Assembly: GCA_037903355.1 (NCBI GenBank)
Contig: JBAJFE010000026.1
Coordinates: 3,968,001 to 4,032,000 of the forward strand
Direction: 5' to 3'
DNA: 64,000 nucleotides
Source: Trichuris trichiura
Lineage: Eukaryota > Nematoda > Enoplea > Trichinellida > Trichuridae
In this document: positions 23,710 through 38,000 of the stretch, one piece after another
Numbering within the stretch: position 1 is the first letter of the stretch
Layout of the letters: each line of letters starts with the position of its first letter
Made by a program: the position numbers and the translations under genes
Notes under the pieces: generated by a model
Seen by the model: the letters and a program-made list of their open reading frames with translations, nothing else
What the model was told of the DNA's origin: nothing
Databases searched by the model: none

Positions 23710-24153
23710 GTGACGTTTGACTCGACTACTTGCACCTCACACGCAATGCTCAACAGCAGAGCTGTGGTATCATTGATGTCAAGCCAATTACTGCGACGAC
23801 TGAACATTCAAGGCGTTAAGAGAATGCATAATGGTCGCACTATTATTCGAATGCCGCAGGTTTCTGCAATGGAATCTGAATGCATGATCTTTGCTTTGGA
23901 CATATCCGTTTCCTTTAAAGTGGATCCGGTAATTGCCGTGCCGAACATGACTTTGTCCGTCTGTTCAATCTCTAGTCAGTTTTTGCAGTCGAAATGGCCC
24001 CATCTAATTGACTTACCGCTTTATGACACAGGTGATGATGACATCGGACTACTCACTAGAATGAATGTTCCGCTGGCTCACCGTCACTATGACTTGAGAC
24101 TTCCAAAAAGTAGTCCTACTGAACCCACCGGCGTCAGAACAACATTCGGATAA
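23710..24153 (+). pseudogene. BEL/Pao DUF1758 (retropepsin-like) fragment
   Basis: A 147-codon open frame with the DUF1758 layout: an LNSRAVVSLMSSQLLRRL start, where active elements have a catalytic Asp-Ser-Gly, and a WPHLIDLPL...DIGLL end, where they have (I)DLLIG.D. The catalytic Asp is replaced by Asn. The 3' part runs toward the TG microsatellite. Confidence 0.75.
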
Positions 24154-24230
24154 ACAGTTGTAGGAAAGGTGCCTGATGTAGATCAATGTCTCGATCCATA
24201 CGTAGGGCACATTTCCATTCGCCACCATTA

Positions 24231-24368
<138 letters not shown>

Positions 24369-24600
24369 CTGTTTTTGGGCTGGACGAATTGAAGCAAGAA
24401 TTAGAGCGCTCCTGGTCCATAGAAACAAATAAGATTCGTATCAACGGCAGGGTATCAGCTGGCGATGAAATGTCTCTAGACATTTAAAAAAAGACGATCT
24501 GCTTTAAAGGTGTCAGATATGAGGTTGGAATGCTATGGAAAACACCCTCTATATTGCTACCGAACAATAAGGCAGCAATACTTCGTCCGTTTTGCTGATC

Positions 24601-27600
24601 AGAACGTCGATTGATGAGTCAGCAATGGTTGGTGAAGGAATTTACTTAAGCAATGAAAGAATCTGTGCAACAACAACGTGCCAGGTTATTCGATAGACCT
24701 TTCACAATGAATGACCATCTCTTCTGCACTGCTAATTTGTCTTCCCGCGAGAATCAATATTCTAAGTGATTTTTACTGGCCAATTTTATTGCTAAATTAG
24801 TAAAATTAAGTTTCGAGCCATCACTCATCCTATCTCACTTCTGCTTTTTTTTGTGACCTCGGAAAGCACTGATAAGGCGGTAAAAGTAGACGAGAATGGA
24901 CATAAACCATCCACTGGAGGTATCTCTAGGAGTGGAAGAGTTAACTCTTCCAGGTGCCAGACGAGTACCAGCGAGACAGGAAGTACGGAGGGCGCTGGTA
25001 AAATTTAAGCACCGCAGGGGTCTCTGGCGCGGAAAAGGTTCAGAAACTGTGGTTCAAGCTAACGCTGCGCGCACTTTCACAGTTAATCTCCGTATTGACT
25101 TAAAAGCGTGAATTGTGGTCAAGCAGCGTATAGGGGAGGTAATTAACTTGGCCACGTCAGGAGACTGGACGAATTAGCGTTAATCTGCGCAACGAGACGG
25201 CAATAGCGATATGCCCACAAACGATCAATAGAAGCCGCTGATAAAGTGACGTCATGGGAAGCTGTGTTTTTCTTCGAATTTGCACATTACGATGTGACTG
25301 GGTGGAACGGGGAAACAGGGAAAAATTTCATTTAAATCAAGCTGGCGTTAGTGAGCAATTTGCGCGGGGACTTTCGCAAATGTAGTTCTAATTTTTCGAT
25401 CAGATTCAACAAGCTTCCATTAAATGAAATGTCGAAACTTTGGAAAGGAATTGCGTATGGACTTGAGCTTAGTTGCTTTTGATGCTTCTATTGACCCAGA
25501 AATTATACTGGCATGTCCCGCTTTGCGAAGGTTGACGAGGACTAGGGTTGTGTCTCATGTGAAATCTCCGTAAACCGGGGCAGGAATTCCTGTTATCTAG
25601 TAAAGCAAACCGGTTTGGGCGGATCAGATTCACGAGATTCTTCGGCAAGACCTGGCCGCTTCCTTCGTCCAGAAAGGAGCCTTTGATGCGTTACAGCGGC
25701 CACTGCAGTATCCCCATTTGAGAATCACTGAGTAATTTCTGCCCCCAAGAAAAGACTGGATTAGTAGCCACTTTCCAATGATACTTTTATGTCATAGATA
25801 ACATTCTTGAAAAGTTTTCGAAGTCCGGTTGAGTTTTTGAGCGATCCACAAATTCCCATGGTATTAAGTGCAATATCTTTTACGCTACGTTGGAAACCTC
25901 TTTTGAAGATATTAGCCTAAGTTTGCTGCTGCGCATTCCGCAAGTCAGATTTTCGATTGCCCTTGTCATATTTGTAATGAATAATTTTGTTGCAATCTAG
26001 GGAGTAGAACCAAGTCAGAGGTATCATAACAACTACTTTTAGGAACTCACTGCTTTCGTTGCTACAGAAACTTTAGCTGAGACATACTTTTTATTTCTGC
26101 ACCGGCTCATGGTTAACAATTTTATTTGCTGTCAGTTACATATTTGAAACATTTTGCAAGGGAAATGTTAAAGTGCCATTTGCAATGCTACCAGTGGTGT
26201 ACTTCAAAAATGCTTAATACTTGTTCGGGGTTAAATGCCAAACATCTTTAAACCTTGTGCAAACAATCATCAGGCTTGTTTTTGCTTTTTCCAGATCTTT
26301 CTGCCCTGCCACTAAGTTTCTTCATTATATTTTCAACTATTTTATATGTATTAGTTGCAGGGACGTTACTTTTTGCTCTTTTACTACTCGTTTTCGTGTT
26401 TCTGCTTTTGCGGAAAGCGCTGAAATTTTTTTCAGTCTTGCTCTTTGTTTTCTTCCTTGAGAATTCTGCTCTTTTACTCTTACAAATCCTAAACTTTTTT
26501 TTGTGCTTGTTAACATTGATTGCCTTTATTCCTTTTCTTTTGCGAGTTTCACTATGCTTTTTCTTTTGTGTGTGATATCCTTGTATGCCTCTACGTTCCA
26601 TTATTGTTGTATCTCCTAAACACAATTAAATTATACGGTTAACTTCAAAACAAGCAAGCTTTCGTCCTATTGTTTGCTAAAACTTGTAGTTCTGGGATAC
26701 ATATACATTCTGAAAGAAGTGTATTGATGGTTCTTGCACTGCTTTTGTGCACCGCAAAGGTAAAACTCATAAGCTTCAAGCAGTGTGGATAAAAAGCAGT
26801 TAAGTAGTATCAGAAGCTCAAACAACATTAGATAAAACTTTTGGTATTATCGCTGCGTTTTCACGCTGCCTGAGTTTTCAGGAAAGGAACATGTTTTGCA
26901 TCTTTTCCTTGGTGTTTACCATATTAATGATGAAAAAGGCCGTTTGCAATACGTGAAGTTCACCAATACAGAAAGAATTTATGGGCTTATTATAAGTTTC
27001 CAACAGATAAAGCAAATTTTTGAAAAATTGTCTTTCACATAAAGTTCAGAAATGTCATAATCAATTAACCGAACTAGTAAACAAGCCTTAAGCATTCATT
27101 AAAATTTAGAAGAGTTAAACAGTCACTTGCTTTCTCCATAATAGATCCAATCCACTAAAAACCATATGAGCATCAATAGTATAGAAACGAATCCTGATAT
27201 CATGACAATCGTGAAATCAGGAAAGTTGCAAAACCTTGATCCATCACTAAAAAAAATTTGCGTATAATTGGTTTGGTTTGTTTCAGGGACATTTGTCATG
27301 TTGCGCCAGAACCAGATGAACCCTTCGTGTTGACGTGATGAGTTGCGATAAAGGAGCGGAATATGCTAGCTTAGCAGACAGGAACGACCAGACCGCTCGT
27401 CAGCACTGCACGCTCTGTAATGAGTCTAATAAGCAATAAGCACCCCCCTGACGTGCACTCAGTTTAAATTTTCGTGAGTAAAAAGTGCATGTTTTAAATG
27501 GTGCCCATAGTATTTAATATTGTTACAGTTGTGCCTAGACCCCATACTTTTGGCAGTTTAAACTATTTCATAATCATTTTTACGGAACAACAACCACTGG

Positions 27601-27790
27601 GTAACCATTTATTCCAATGCTGTCAAGACTGAAGGTTTGAGCTTTTTTATGGGTTCTGCGTCAGGTAAACACTGAAACGCGTATCCAACAATCACAAAGA
27701 CTTTCCACATGATGGTCATGATCATGTCACAAGGCAGCTTTTGGTGTCGTTCTGGATGCATTTCCTCAACTACTTGTGGTTTTTCTCCGT
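24601..27790. other. Intergenic, one hAT-like end, no gene supported
   Basis: At 25718-25730 TTGAGAATCACTG matches the right terminal repeat of hAT elements (compare CAGTGGTTCTCAA at 33286-33298, in inverted orientation). At 26248-26625 the minus strand is strongly purine-rich and open for 125 codons (Lys/Arg-rich). I treat that as composition, not a gene. Nothing else stands out. Confidence 0.4.
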
Positions 27791-27794
27791 ATGG

Positions 27795-27900
27795 CTGTAC
27801 GGTTGAGCACACTGATGTGTGTCGAACCTGTGGAATAATGTGTTGCCCGTTTCCCCTATGTAGGACGCATTGAAAGCACATTTGATTCGGTAAGCGATCC
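27795..27900 (-). pseudogene. GIY-YIG endonuclease fragment of a Penelope-like element
   Basis: Minus-strand translation gives YRIKCAFNASYIGETGNTLF followed by HRFDTHQ. That is the start of a GIY-YIG nuclease as found at the C-terminus of Penelope-like reverse transcriptases: YRI.C, then YIGETG, then R...H. The frame breaks soon after. Confidence 0.7.
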
Positions 27901-28479
27901 AAGGCTTCCTGATGAAAGGAATTGAAATTGTTCACTCTGTAGACCCGAACAAAGGATACAACAACCTTTAAAATGAAGTATGAAACTAAGGGACTGTCCT
28001 AAACATGTACTCTGCCCACTTAGTCGATTATGATAGGGGAGAAACAGAATAGGGATGAGGTTTTATGTCACTTGTAGGAACAGCTGACGGTGATCTGCAA
28101 AGTTTCCGAAGTATGATAAATTTACTGCCCCCTGAGAAGATCATGGAAATTACAAAGAAAGCATTCGCGGTCGTTGAACACGCGTCCTAGTGTTCACCGG
28201 ATCAAATGACAATGGTCACAACCCAGGAGAGCTGTTTCCATTCACACTGGATAAAACAGGCTTTCTTCGTTCGCAGTAATGCAAATATCAATCAAGACAG
28301 GGGGTATGGAAGTTAGTGAGGTGGGGAGTGCACTTATCAGTAAACACTATTGCTGCATCAGACTGAGCTAATTCCATTCACTGCCCCCTAAGGGCGCCTG
28401 TACATACGCTTAACGGAATAGGCACCTTCCTATATTACGCTGATGACGACATTAGAGCGTCGCGAAAGCTACGTACGTC

Positions 28480-28530
28480 TGTTCTCTGTGAATCTCCTAA
28501 GAACTCGCTCATCCACTCGTTGGCAGGCTT
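28480..28530. repeat. Fragment of dispersed repeat (CTCATCCACTCGTTGG type)
   Basis: It contains TGTTCTCTGTGAATCTCCTA, then GCTCATCCACTCGTTGG, the head of the repeat better preserved at 57380-57495. Confidence 0.5.
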
Positions 28531-29037
28531 GTTCTGGTTTTTTTCACAGTTATATTTGCAAAAAACGAAAAAAATCCAAGGAAAAATCGAATGCAAAAAG
28601 CAATAATACATAATGTAATCGAAAATAAAAGATTTTGTAACGACGTTTTCAAATTTCATATGTTACGGAAAAGATACAAACCGTTTGTTTTTGTACTTAC
28701 GCATAATTTCAACTTCTCAGAGTTTTTAGAGCCCAGCATGGTTTGTTTTCAACGATAACAAATACAGGCCTTGTGTGCGGTGACTTCCCGCGAATACATC
28801 CATTACATATGTGTAGATATTCCAAAATCTCTAACACGTTGGGTCCTGAGCGTTCGGGGTAAGAAAACATCTGGTTGCAATAAACGCTTCATTTAAATCG
28901 CTTAGGTAGCTAAAGAAAGTGATGCCGCGCATTAACCCAACGCTGCTGATAAATTGCGTTTAATAGTTGCTGCTCAAGACGACCAGCAGCGAAGAAAGTT
29001 AAAGCGTGCAGAACTGTAAGTCAAAATGGCCACAGAA

Positions 29038-32000
29038 TTACACATGTCCAGCATCAGGGTACTGCATCTGCAACAGCTTTTTTTCTGTTTCCAAAGAGAC
29101 CACAAATTCACACACGCCACCTTCACCGATATAACCAGCAGGACAGGTAAACACTGAAATGGCCCACTGTAAAGTTTAGGTATAAAAATAGGCTTCATGA
29201 CGAATTATGAATCATTGTACTGCTGAATCTATTCACGTAAAATGGGTGATATAGGCATTTTAATGAGGCAGTGCATTGGAATTCAACATGGAAACATTGT
29301 TGTGTTATGAAATTATTTAAAATGAAAAATGTAACGAACTTCCCCTTTTGTAACAGCTATTACTACGCAGAGCTTTCAAAGCTAGCGCACTCAATCATCA
29401 GTGCTCGAATGACTGAGATTGACAGAAAAGTCAGGTATGTATGGAGAAAATGGGCTAATCGGTTATTGCTGTTGTTGTGCATGGCAGATTTTGCATAATT
29501 AGGTTTGCTGGCGTCTGTGCTTTTTTGCCTTTGTTTAGCCCCACGTTGTGTTTAATGTAAATGGCCTCCTTGACCTTTTGTAAGTGTATGTCTAGGATTT
29601 TTACGCAGAGCTCCGCCCCAGAAGTAAATTCATCTACATCAAAGGGGGAACTGACATGCCATTACCTAACCAAATAAATTAATGGAACAAAGAGAGGGAT
29701 TACAGGATTAAGATGATTCTTCTGGTAATACCAGCAGCATTGGAAGCATCCTTTATGACTCTTTCTCGTGAAAACTCATCCGAACGATTTCGGTCTGTCG
29801 CGATCCGAACTTCAGCGGTCAAACGATTTCTTTTGACCGCTGAAGACGGGTCGCGACAGACCTGAAAGCTCCGAGGAATTTATGTTCAGTTTACATACCA
29901 ACGGGACACATTATCCGTAATAAACACACTTTAATATGAAAATCCGTTTCTATCCTATGAAAATTAAAGTGCTTTCATTAATGTATCAGACCAAAGTTAA
30001 ATCTCAATAATGTATTCTGCCCATGCATTTCATGTGTAAGCCGGTCCCGTAACAATACTGATAGAATAAACTTCGCTGAAGCGCAGCAATATGTCGTTAA
30101 TAATGAGGATTACATCTTAGAAAAATCAGAGCGCCTTTGAGAAGTATAGACTACACACCTTACGTTTCTTTCCATCCTGAACTACAGGCTGACTCTTGCA
30201 CAACTCTAGCAATCAGACATTAATTAGGAAAAGAATACACCAAAACTCGCATGTTATTCGTTAGTGAAAATAAGCGACAAAAGTGGAACTAACCGCAAGA
30301 TTTCTGGTGCAACAGCATGAACGCAGGACATGTACATACTGATTTCTTGCAGTATGCTCCAGGAAAATTCCTTGAGCACTCAAAGTCATTTATGCACCCT
30401 ACATCTCCAGGCCGTAGTACTAAATAACAAATGAGTAAATTGAAAGTGAAAGCAATCCCATACCTGATGTCATGTTGAAACTGCCGCCAGGCCTAGAACT
30501 GGAAGTACAGCAGATAAACTGCCAGTAGAATGGACTGTACTGGCAAATAGAAGTCGGTGGACAAGTGCCAGGCAATGATACCTGACAGATTATCGGCTGC
30601 CCGATAGTTGCATTTATAAGCGGTTGTAAACCTGGGGGGCAAGCCAGGCTTCTCTGGAGATTCACTAAATAAACAGGTGGAACGCACTTGAGAAATAACG
30701 CAAACTTGCTAAATACTTTCGACATCATCAGGAAAAACTTCATTGGTGATGCAGCAGAAATAGCTCGAAAAGCTAGGGCTAAATACGCATGCATAACCGG
30801 AAGGACAAGTGAAACGCAAGTTGGGATAACATATGCTAATAGATTTCAAGTACGGGTCAACATATGGACTTGATCCATCTGCGCACTTTACATCTAAAGC
30901 AAACTGCTTTTCGTTTTTTTGGATTGCCTTTCCTAAACGTAAAACAATCAAACTGATGAGAATACGATGAATTTTTCACATCTAAGAAAATAGAGCATGT
31001 ACCTCATGGCAAAACATGGCAATAGGAGCGACGTCATATGCACACGGAAATTATTATTAATTTACTAGACTTCAGCTGCTTAAATAGGGCGTCGCCTAAC
31101 AGACGTAAGAAAGGAGTCCTTCTGAATGCAGTTGCACAAGCATAGCTTGGAGACTGTTTATTATTAGTTCACATTGATAAACTGCAAACCTTTCACGGCT
31201 CACCTGGACGCGTCGTCAGCGTAACCACGATCGCGTTTAAAATTCCTGCCGGTGCAGTATTATCTGCTTAGAGTGGATGCCTCCAAAACTGAAGGTCTGC
31301 AAAGAAGGGGCAATTCATTTTTGTTGAACTAAGCTTGAACTGTTCTACCAATATAGAATCGCTTAGCCACTAGCACTAGGGAAGAAGATTGTTGACCGGA
31401 ATAGAAGTTGTACAAAGCAAGTTGTATTGTTGAAACTTGACTTCGCTCGTCAAAAATAACAAATAAATTTTTTTTAGCCACCTAATATCATCGGCAGGTG
31501 AACTTATGTTAGAGGGTACAACTTTCAACATATTGCAAATATGTCAGAATACCTGCTCAAAAAACTAGCCTATTATCCAGGAGGACAAAAATGGAGTTTT
31601 CACAACCATCAGGTAGATGGTAAACAAAGGTGCATTACGGTGGTGTCAAATTCTTAAGGGATACCGTTGCCTCGCCACCCAGGTGGCACAATCTAATTCT
31701 TTAATACAGCTAGCCCTCGCCATCCGTGGCTGATTCGTCCTGAACCTTCCGCTCTAAATCAAATTCCTTATGCAAAACGCAAAGTAGCTTGTGTTTGACT
31801 TGCACATTTCACTTGTTGTTTGTCAGATTGTTATTGCGTAATTTGTCATGCCTAGTACGTCTTCAATTTCAGATATTAAGGAGCTTACAAAGGCCATTAC
31901 GAAACCTGTTACGAAATATACAAAAATTATGAACCTAAATCCATTTTGTTCTTCTTCTCTTTATCCTTATATGCCTTCTGCTTAGGTAGGAAAGTGAACT

Positions 32001-35000
32001 GCAAAGCAGTAAAGCTGATCAATAAAAATTACTCACCATTGTAGATTGAATACGTCACTTTTTAGAATGGTATGATAGAACTTCATAGTAAATTTAGTCC
32101 TTTATTTTACAATTATCCACCTTTTTGTATTGAACGTAGAATGTTTTCATTAATCCCGAGCTTTCAGTTTCAGCACCAACCCGTCTTCAGCTGACAACTC
32201 AAGAGAATGACTCAGTGATACCGAGGATGGATGTTGAAATTTGTTTGTTTAAAAGAATGTCTGAGTACCTGCGCTTTTTATAGTGCCTTAGTTCCTTCGA
32301 TTATTAATCATGATCATTTTGATCCTCTGTCCGCAGACTGTTTTCTGCTTTTGCTTATTTGTAATTCAAGCTTTGATTATTTTAAGGTCGTTTTTTGTTT
32401 CACAGTTGGAAAGTTTACGCTATTAGCTATCTTGCACCAAATAAGAAATGCATCTTGTACAAAAATTTCATGTTTTCTGAAAATCTCATGGATTCCAGTT
32501 TCAATTCTTTTGTGCATCCTCTTGTTTGTCAACGTATTTATGTCAATCTGTTCCATGCTGTTCCACTATCCCTGCTTTGTTCCATCCTTTGTGTATTGGA
32601 TTCTTTAGAAATGCCACGGTTCATGTAAACCCACTTTGATACTGTTTCACTCTTTTGCAAACTTCCATCGCTCTTGTCTGTGTACTATTTCTTATCATTT
32701 TTAAAGATTTCTTCATATTTTGCGCTGTGTCACTGGCTCCAATTTCAGTCGTTTGATATATACATATTCATATCCATATGCCATTTTGTTTCCTTCTTTG
32801 CTCGCATTTTCTTCTTGTTCTAACTTCACGCTTGACCGTTTTTCTATGTTAAGTCCCATTTCTTACCTTTATTCCATTCTTTAAAACTCATTTGTTACTT
32901 CCTTCTGGTTTGTTATACGAAAAAACGGTAGTCAAAGTAACGTGCAACGCTGGAAAAAACCATTTATATTCGCCCAGAGTGTGCTTACTCCAACCCCTTG
33001 ATCATAACTCCATGTGGAATTGTGTCTAATGTAAAGGGCTTCTTTAAACCGTCTGAAACGTAGATTGCTGTCATCACACAAAAGCCTTAGTTTAAAAGCA
33101 CTGCCGCACTAGAGAGCGTAATCTACCACAGCCCATACCTTTAAGCCCTTTTCCATGACAACTAAAGGTTTCAATTTCGGCGGCCTTCCGTGAATGGAAT
33201 GCAGGTTACGGTACCTAAGCTGCTTTCTTTGCACTGTTCTTAGTTGTTAAGTTTTTAGTGTATTCACTAAATCTACAGTCTAAAGCAGTGGTTCTCAAGA
33301 AAGGATTCCCCTTAGACCATCGTACTGAAAGACAGATGAAAGTATGGCCCCGGATCAGGGATTGCGCTGACCGAGCGGCGATAAACTTGCATGCTTCTTA
33401 TGCTTGCATTCAGGTTTTGAAAGCGAACTAGCCCCTCGCTCCACGATTTTAGCCATTTACAAGCGTTCGCACAACTGACCAATCGAAAAGGGGATACATA
33501 TGCGCCGAAGCTCTCATGGGAGGGCGTTCGCAATTCTCAGCTTCAGAAATACTGGTCTAAAATATTTTAATTTTTCCAACGTCGACCGCCGAAAATGCGA
33601 GTTGAATTACACAGACATGTGCTTTCTTTTATTGGCGTGGACTCCATTTGTATTTGCGAACAAGGGAACGAAAATTTAGATGGCTTTTAAAGAAGAGTGA
33701 AAAAACTCAACGTGGAATCTTTTCACCGTTAAGGCTACAACGTAGGGAAAAACCAAGCGTTGTTGCTGCGAGATATTGTGTTCAGAGATGTGCCTGTGAA
33801 GTTAAAAACATGATCTATAAATAAATTAGAATAACGATTTTTGTAAAAGGGTCCTTTTAAAGTGACTAAGTTTTGAATGATATGTTCTGGAATGCATAAA
33901 CTAACTGTTCTATCAACCATACGACAAAGAATTCTACGTATCACTGACTGTAGATGATGGGAAGAGAAATGAAAGTATTGATCAGCATGAATAGATTTCC
34001 TGTGAACTCTAACCATTAATCTAGCATTTGTAATAATAATTAAGACAGCAAGACAGGGGAAGGTCTGTAGTAAAAACTTTCTGATTAGGAGAGATACTGC
34101 CCAGGTAACTTAGGCAATGCTCTTTTCCATCTTCTAAAATGACGAAGATACGATCACAAACGCTGTAAAACGTGTAGTGTACTTGTCTTTATCAAGTTCA
34201 CGTCCTGCTGCACGTGAGAAGACAATTGTTTCTTATTTGATAAAAAATTCTACAAACGAGCCAATGGAGTTCACAGGAGTAACTCTCATCATTTGATCAT
34301 GCATAAATCTACAAGGAAAGCGTAAATAAAAAAGTCTTTGAAACCTTGGATTGACAAATTCTATCACATCTTTTACAGCATTAGGTTGATCTTATCTTCG
34401 TCATTTAAAAAAACGGAAAAGAGCATTTTCTAGGTTGCCTGAGCAGCATCTCCCCTAATCAGAATGTTTTTAACATAGAGAAAGAAACAGACGAGGCCTT
34501 TCCCTTTCTTGAAGCTTTAATTTATCTCACGAATGCCAGGTTAAGGGCCAACGTTCACAGAAAATCTACTCATTCGGACCAAAACTCTCATTTTTCTTCC
34601 CATCATCTACGGTCAGTGATACATAGAATTCTTTGTCGTGTGGTTGATAGAACAGATAGTTTATGCATCCCAAAATTTCCTCATTGAAAACTTACTCACT
34701 TTAAAAGGACCCTTTTACAAAAATAGTTGTTCTAATTTCCTTGTAGATCATGTCTTCAACGTAGACCTCACAGGCGCATATTTTCTGAACACTATATTTC
34801 GCACCGACAGCGCATAGTTTTTCCGTACGTCATAGTCTTAGCGGTGAGAAGATTCCACCTTAAGATTTCAGTCTTCTTTAAAAGCTCTCTAAAGTTTTGT
34901 TCACATCTCTGCAATGACAAAAGGATGGTCCTTGAAAATAAAAAAGAATGTGCTGTTCATGCAGTTCAGTGCGCATTTTTGAGAGTTTCATCCGGATTAT

Positions 35001-38000
35001 AAAATTTTAGTCATATTCCTCTTTACCCAATATTGTGTTCTCTTAGCCTTTGGAATTACTGATAGGTGTTTCATCTGCTAAAAATTTTTTCCTTGAGTTT
35101 TCTGTTCTCGAATGCAATGTCAATTTTTGAATTCTTCAGGTCAACCAATGCTAGTTTTAAAATCTGAAATTCCGTTTAGACTTGAATTAAACTCTAGCGC
35201 ATTTCTCCATAATAAAGAGCCAGACAATGAATGCCCAATTGAGGAATGCCACATAGGCGACATACCAAAAACTTGCTCAATTATTCATTCAGAAATCTTT
35301 TTGGGTAATCATTGTCTGATCTTTACGGCTTTTCGTCTCATCCACCCGTTGGTAGAGCAGTTGTTTCGTCTAATTTACAGATACAAGCACAACAAATGAA
35401 CGGGAAAAGCCGTAGAAGATCAGACACTATGATTCAGAAATCTTTTTGTAATGGTCTCAGTCGTCTAAACCAAGTGTCTGGAAATTCTTCCTTTCTTCTT
35501 TTTAAGATCAAATGTTTTTGAAGTTCTAACATCATATTTTTCAGCCAAAGCTCCACCCATTTCAGCTCTATTCAGAACCATCACTATATTTCAGTGTTTT
35601 TTTTAATGTTAGTATTGGACATTTTCCTTCACTGACTCGTCTAGGAAGGGAAATTGTTCCGTAGGATTAACGGAACAAAGCAAATGGGAAATCACAGTGG
35701 TCAAAGAATAAAAGTAAGAATAAAGCAAGAGATTCAGCAAAAAATCCAGTAGTGAAGGAGAACGAGCTGTTAGCTTTCCAGTGTCAAACTGCTACCTTCT
35801 TATTGAACTGAATAAAAGCTACAACGACAGTTTCTTTTAGGAAAAAATATACTTTCTGTCCGTAACACATATGCGGATTGATATTTCATTATTCAATTAA
35901 AGCTCAATTACAAAGGACTGGCAGGCAGTAACCGGGGACCACCGTCTGCGTGCAGAAGTCATTGTACGCTAATCATTTACTGCTACTACTGTTTTCTACG
36001 AAGGAAGTTTAAAGCTAGGAATTGATTAAAAAGTACAACATAAGTGAATAAAGAAGAAAAGGGACATATGAATCATAGAACTCAAAAAAAATAAACAGAT
36101 GATGCAGAACTCAAGAAAAGTGGTGATGGAGTTGGACTGAGGGGATTGAAGGAAACCAACGAAACCCACGGTCCCCTTTTCCCACTTCAGCATAAATACT
36201 TCGCTTTACTTATGCATATTTTTAATTCGTTGGTTTTCTTATTCAGTTCTTTCAATCCTACTCCTTCACCGCCCTTTCTAACTCTTGCATTTATTTTCTG
36301 AGTTCCATGATACATATGCTCACTTCACCACTACTAATTATTTAGTTGTTGTACTTTCTGATCAATCTTTAGCTTGAAACTCCCTTCGTAAGAAACAGCG
36401 TTAGCAGTAAATGATTTGTACAAGCAGACGGCAGCCCCTGATTAGTGTTCGCCAATCTGTTACAACTGAGCTTTATATCAACGATGGCATATTATTCCGG
36501 ATATGTAAAGGAAACAATAAATGCACGTCCCATTACGATGAAAGATATTTCACAGAATATACCGTTTGATAAAGTCCGCGAATAACTTTCTGCAAACAGA
36601 CAGCCAAAAATTTTAGAGTTTCAAGAATTTCCTGAAATCTTAACATTTTTCACTTTTTAGCTGATTCGGGAAATCAAGGTTCTTATGTACTTAACCTTTA
36701 TGTACTTAACCTTTGAAACACTAATTCACTCACCAGGCAAAACTTCTTCGCAGCAGTAATAAATTCTATAGTTCCTGTTGAAATAGCAGGTATCTTTGCC
36801 AAGTTGGCAAGCTGGAGAGACTTTATGTGGATTACACCTTTCCAAACCATCTTTGCCATACTTTGGCTTCATGTGCACGGGGCATGTAAGTTCCTCCAGT
36901 GAGATAAAGCAGCATATACCATTTGTCTCATTAACACCGTTAAGAGAGCAAAAAGAACTGATAGGACACTCTGCCTCTCTTCCTATGCTACATCTGCGTG
37001 GTTCACCTTTACCAGTATTCACCAATGCTGTTAAATTTTTTAGGCACCACGCTTAAAATAAAGTGCATTAGGTACAGTAAATGCAATTACTGGTATCGAA
37101 CTTCACCGAGAGGCTCACGTTGACGAAGTGACACGCTAATTTTCTCACTGCAGCAAATGCCATTTCTATTAGCTGCGTCAGCCAGTTGACAAAAAGCAGG
37201 AGGAACGCAAGGATTCGTCACATTGCACAATATGGGATCACCGTTCGAGTCGATCTTCACCGACGTGTCAGGACAGAGTAAGGAAAACTGGTCGTCATCT
37301 GCCAATACAGAAGGTAAGAAAACAGAAAGCATTAACCAAATGTCTACTACCATCAGACTGACAACAAATGCTTCCTATGCAATTATGCGACTTTGGGCAT
37401 TCATCCGTTTGTGAACAACGAATAAGGCGATCGTTAAAATCCAAGGCCGCCTTTTCCTTATTACATACAACTGCACAATTGGACATTTATCACGTTTCTC
37501 ATCAAAAGCAAGCCTACACGGCTTACCAGGCATGCAGTAGTCAAAGCACTGCTCATAAGAGAGGAAGTTGTTGAAATTTCCGCCAACTCCGCGAAACAAG
37601 AATGCCTTGCATTTCAATTCTGACAGGGTGAAGTAGTACCTAAAATCGTTAATGCATTGCAGTACATAAGACGCACAACTTTGGTATGAAAAGTACCTGA
37701 AATAGCAGTTTTAGAGACTGACGGCTAAGACAGAGCAATAGTACTTGATGCACTGATAAGCTACACGCTAAACTCTGATTATCAAGTAAATTTACCATTC
37801 GTCACTGTGGTAACAAAACACTATCTGTTCTCATATAGCACTGTAGGTCCATTCTCGGAAAATCTCACCTTTATGATGCACTTGAAGTATAACCAAAACA
37901 GTATAGGGCACAGAGCTGAACAGATTTGAAAGAGATAGGCGAGAAAAAAGTTAAAAATAATAAAACAATGATGACAGTATGTTAACATGAACGAAAATGT

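Noticed and set aside
37299..37350. Apparent signal peptide MVVDIWLMLSVFLPS suggesting a gene start at 37353 (minus)
   Set aside because: It is the translation of a 52-bp intron. Donor at 37350 and acceptor at 37299 join the lustrin exons on either side in phase.
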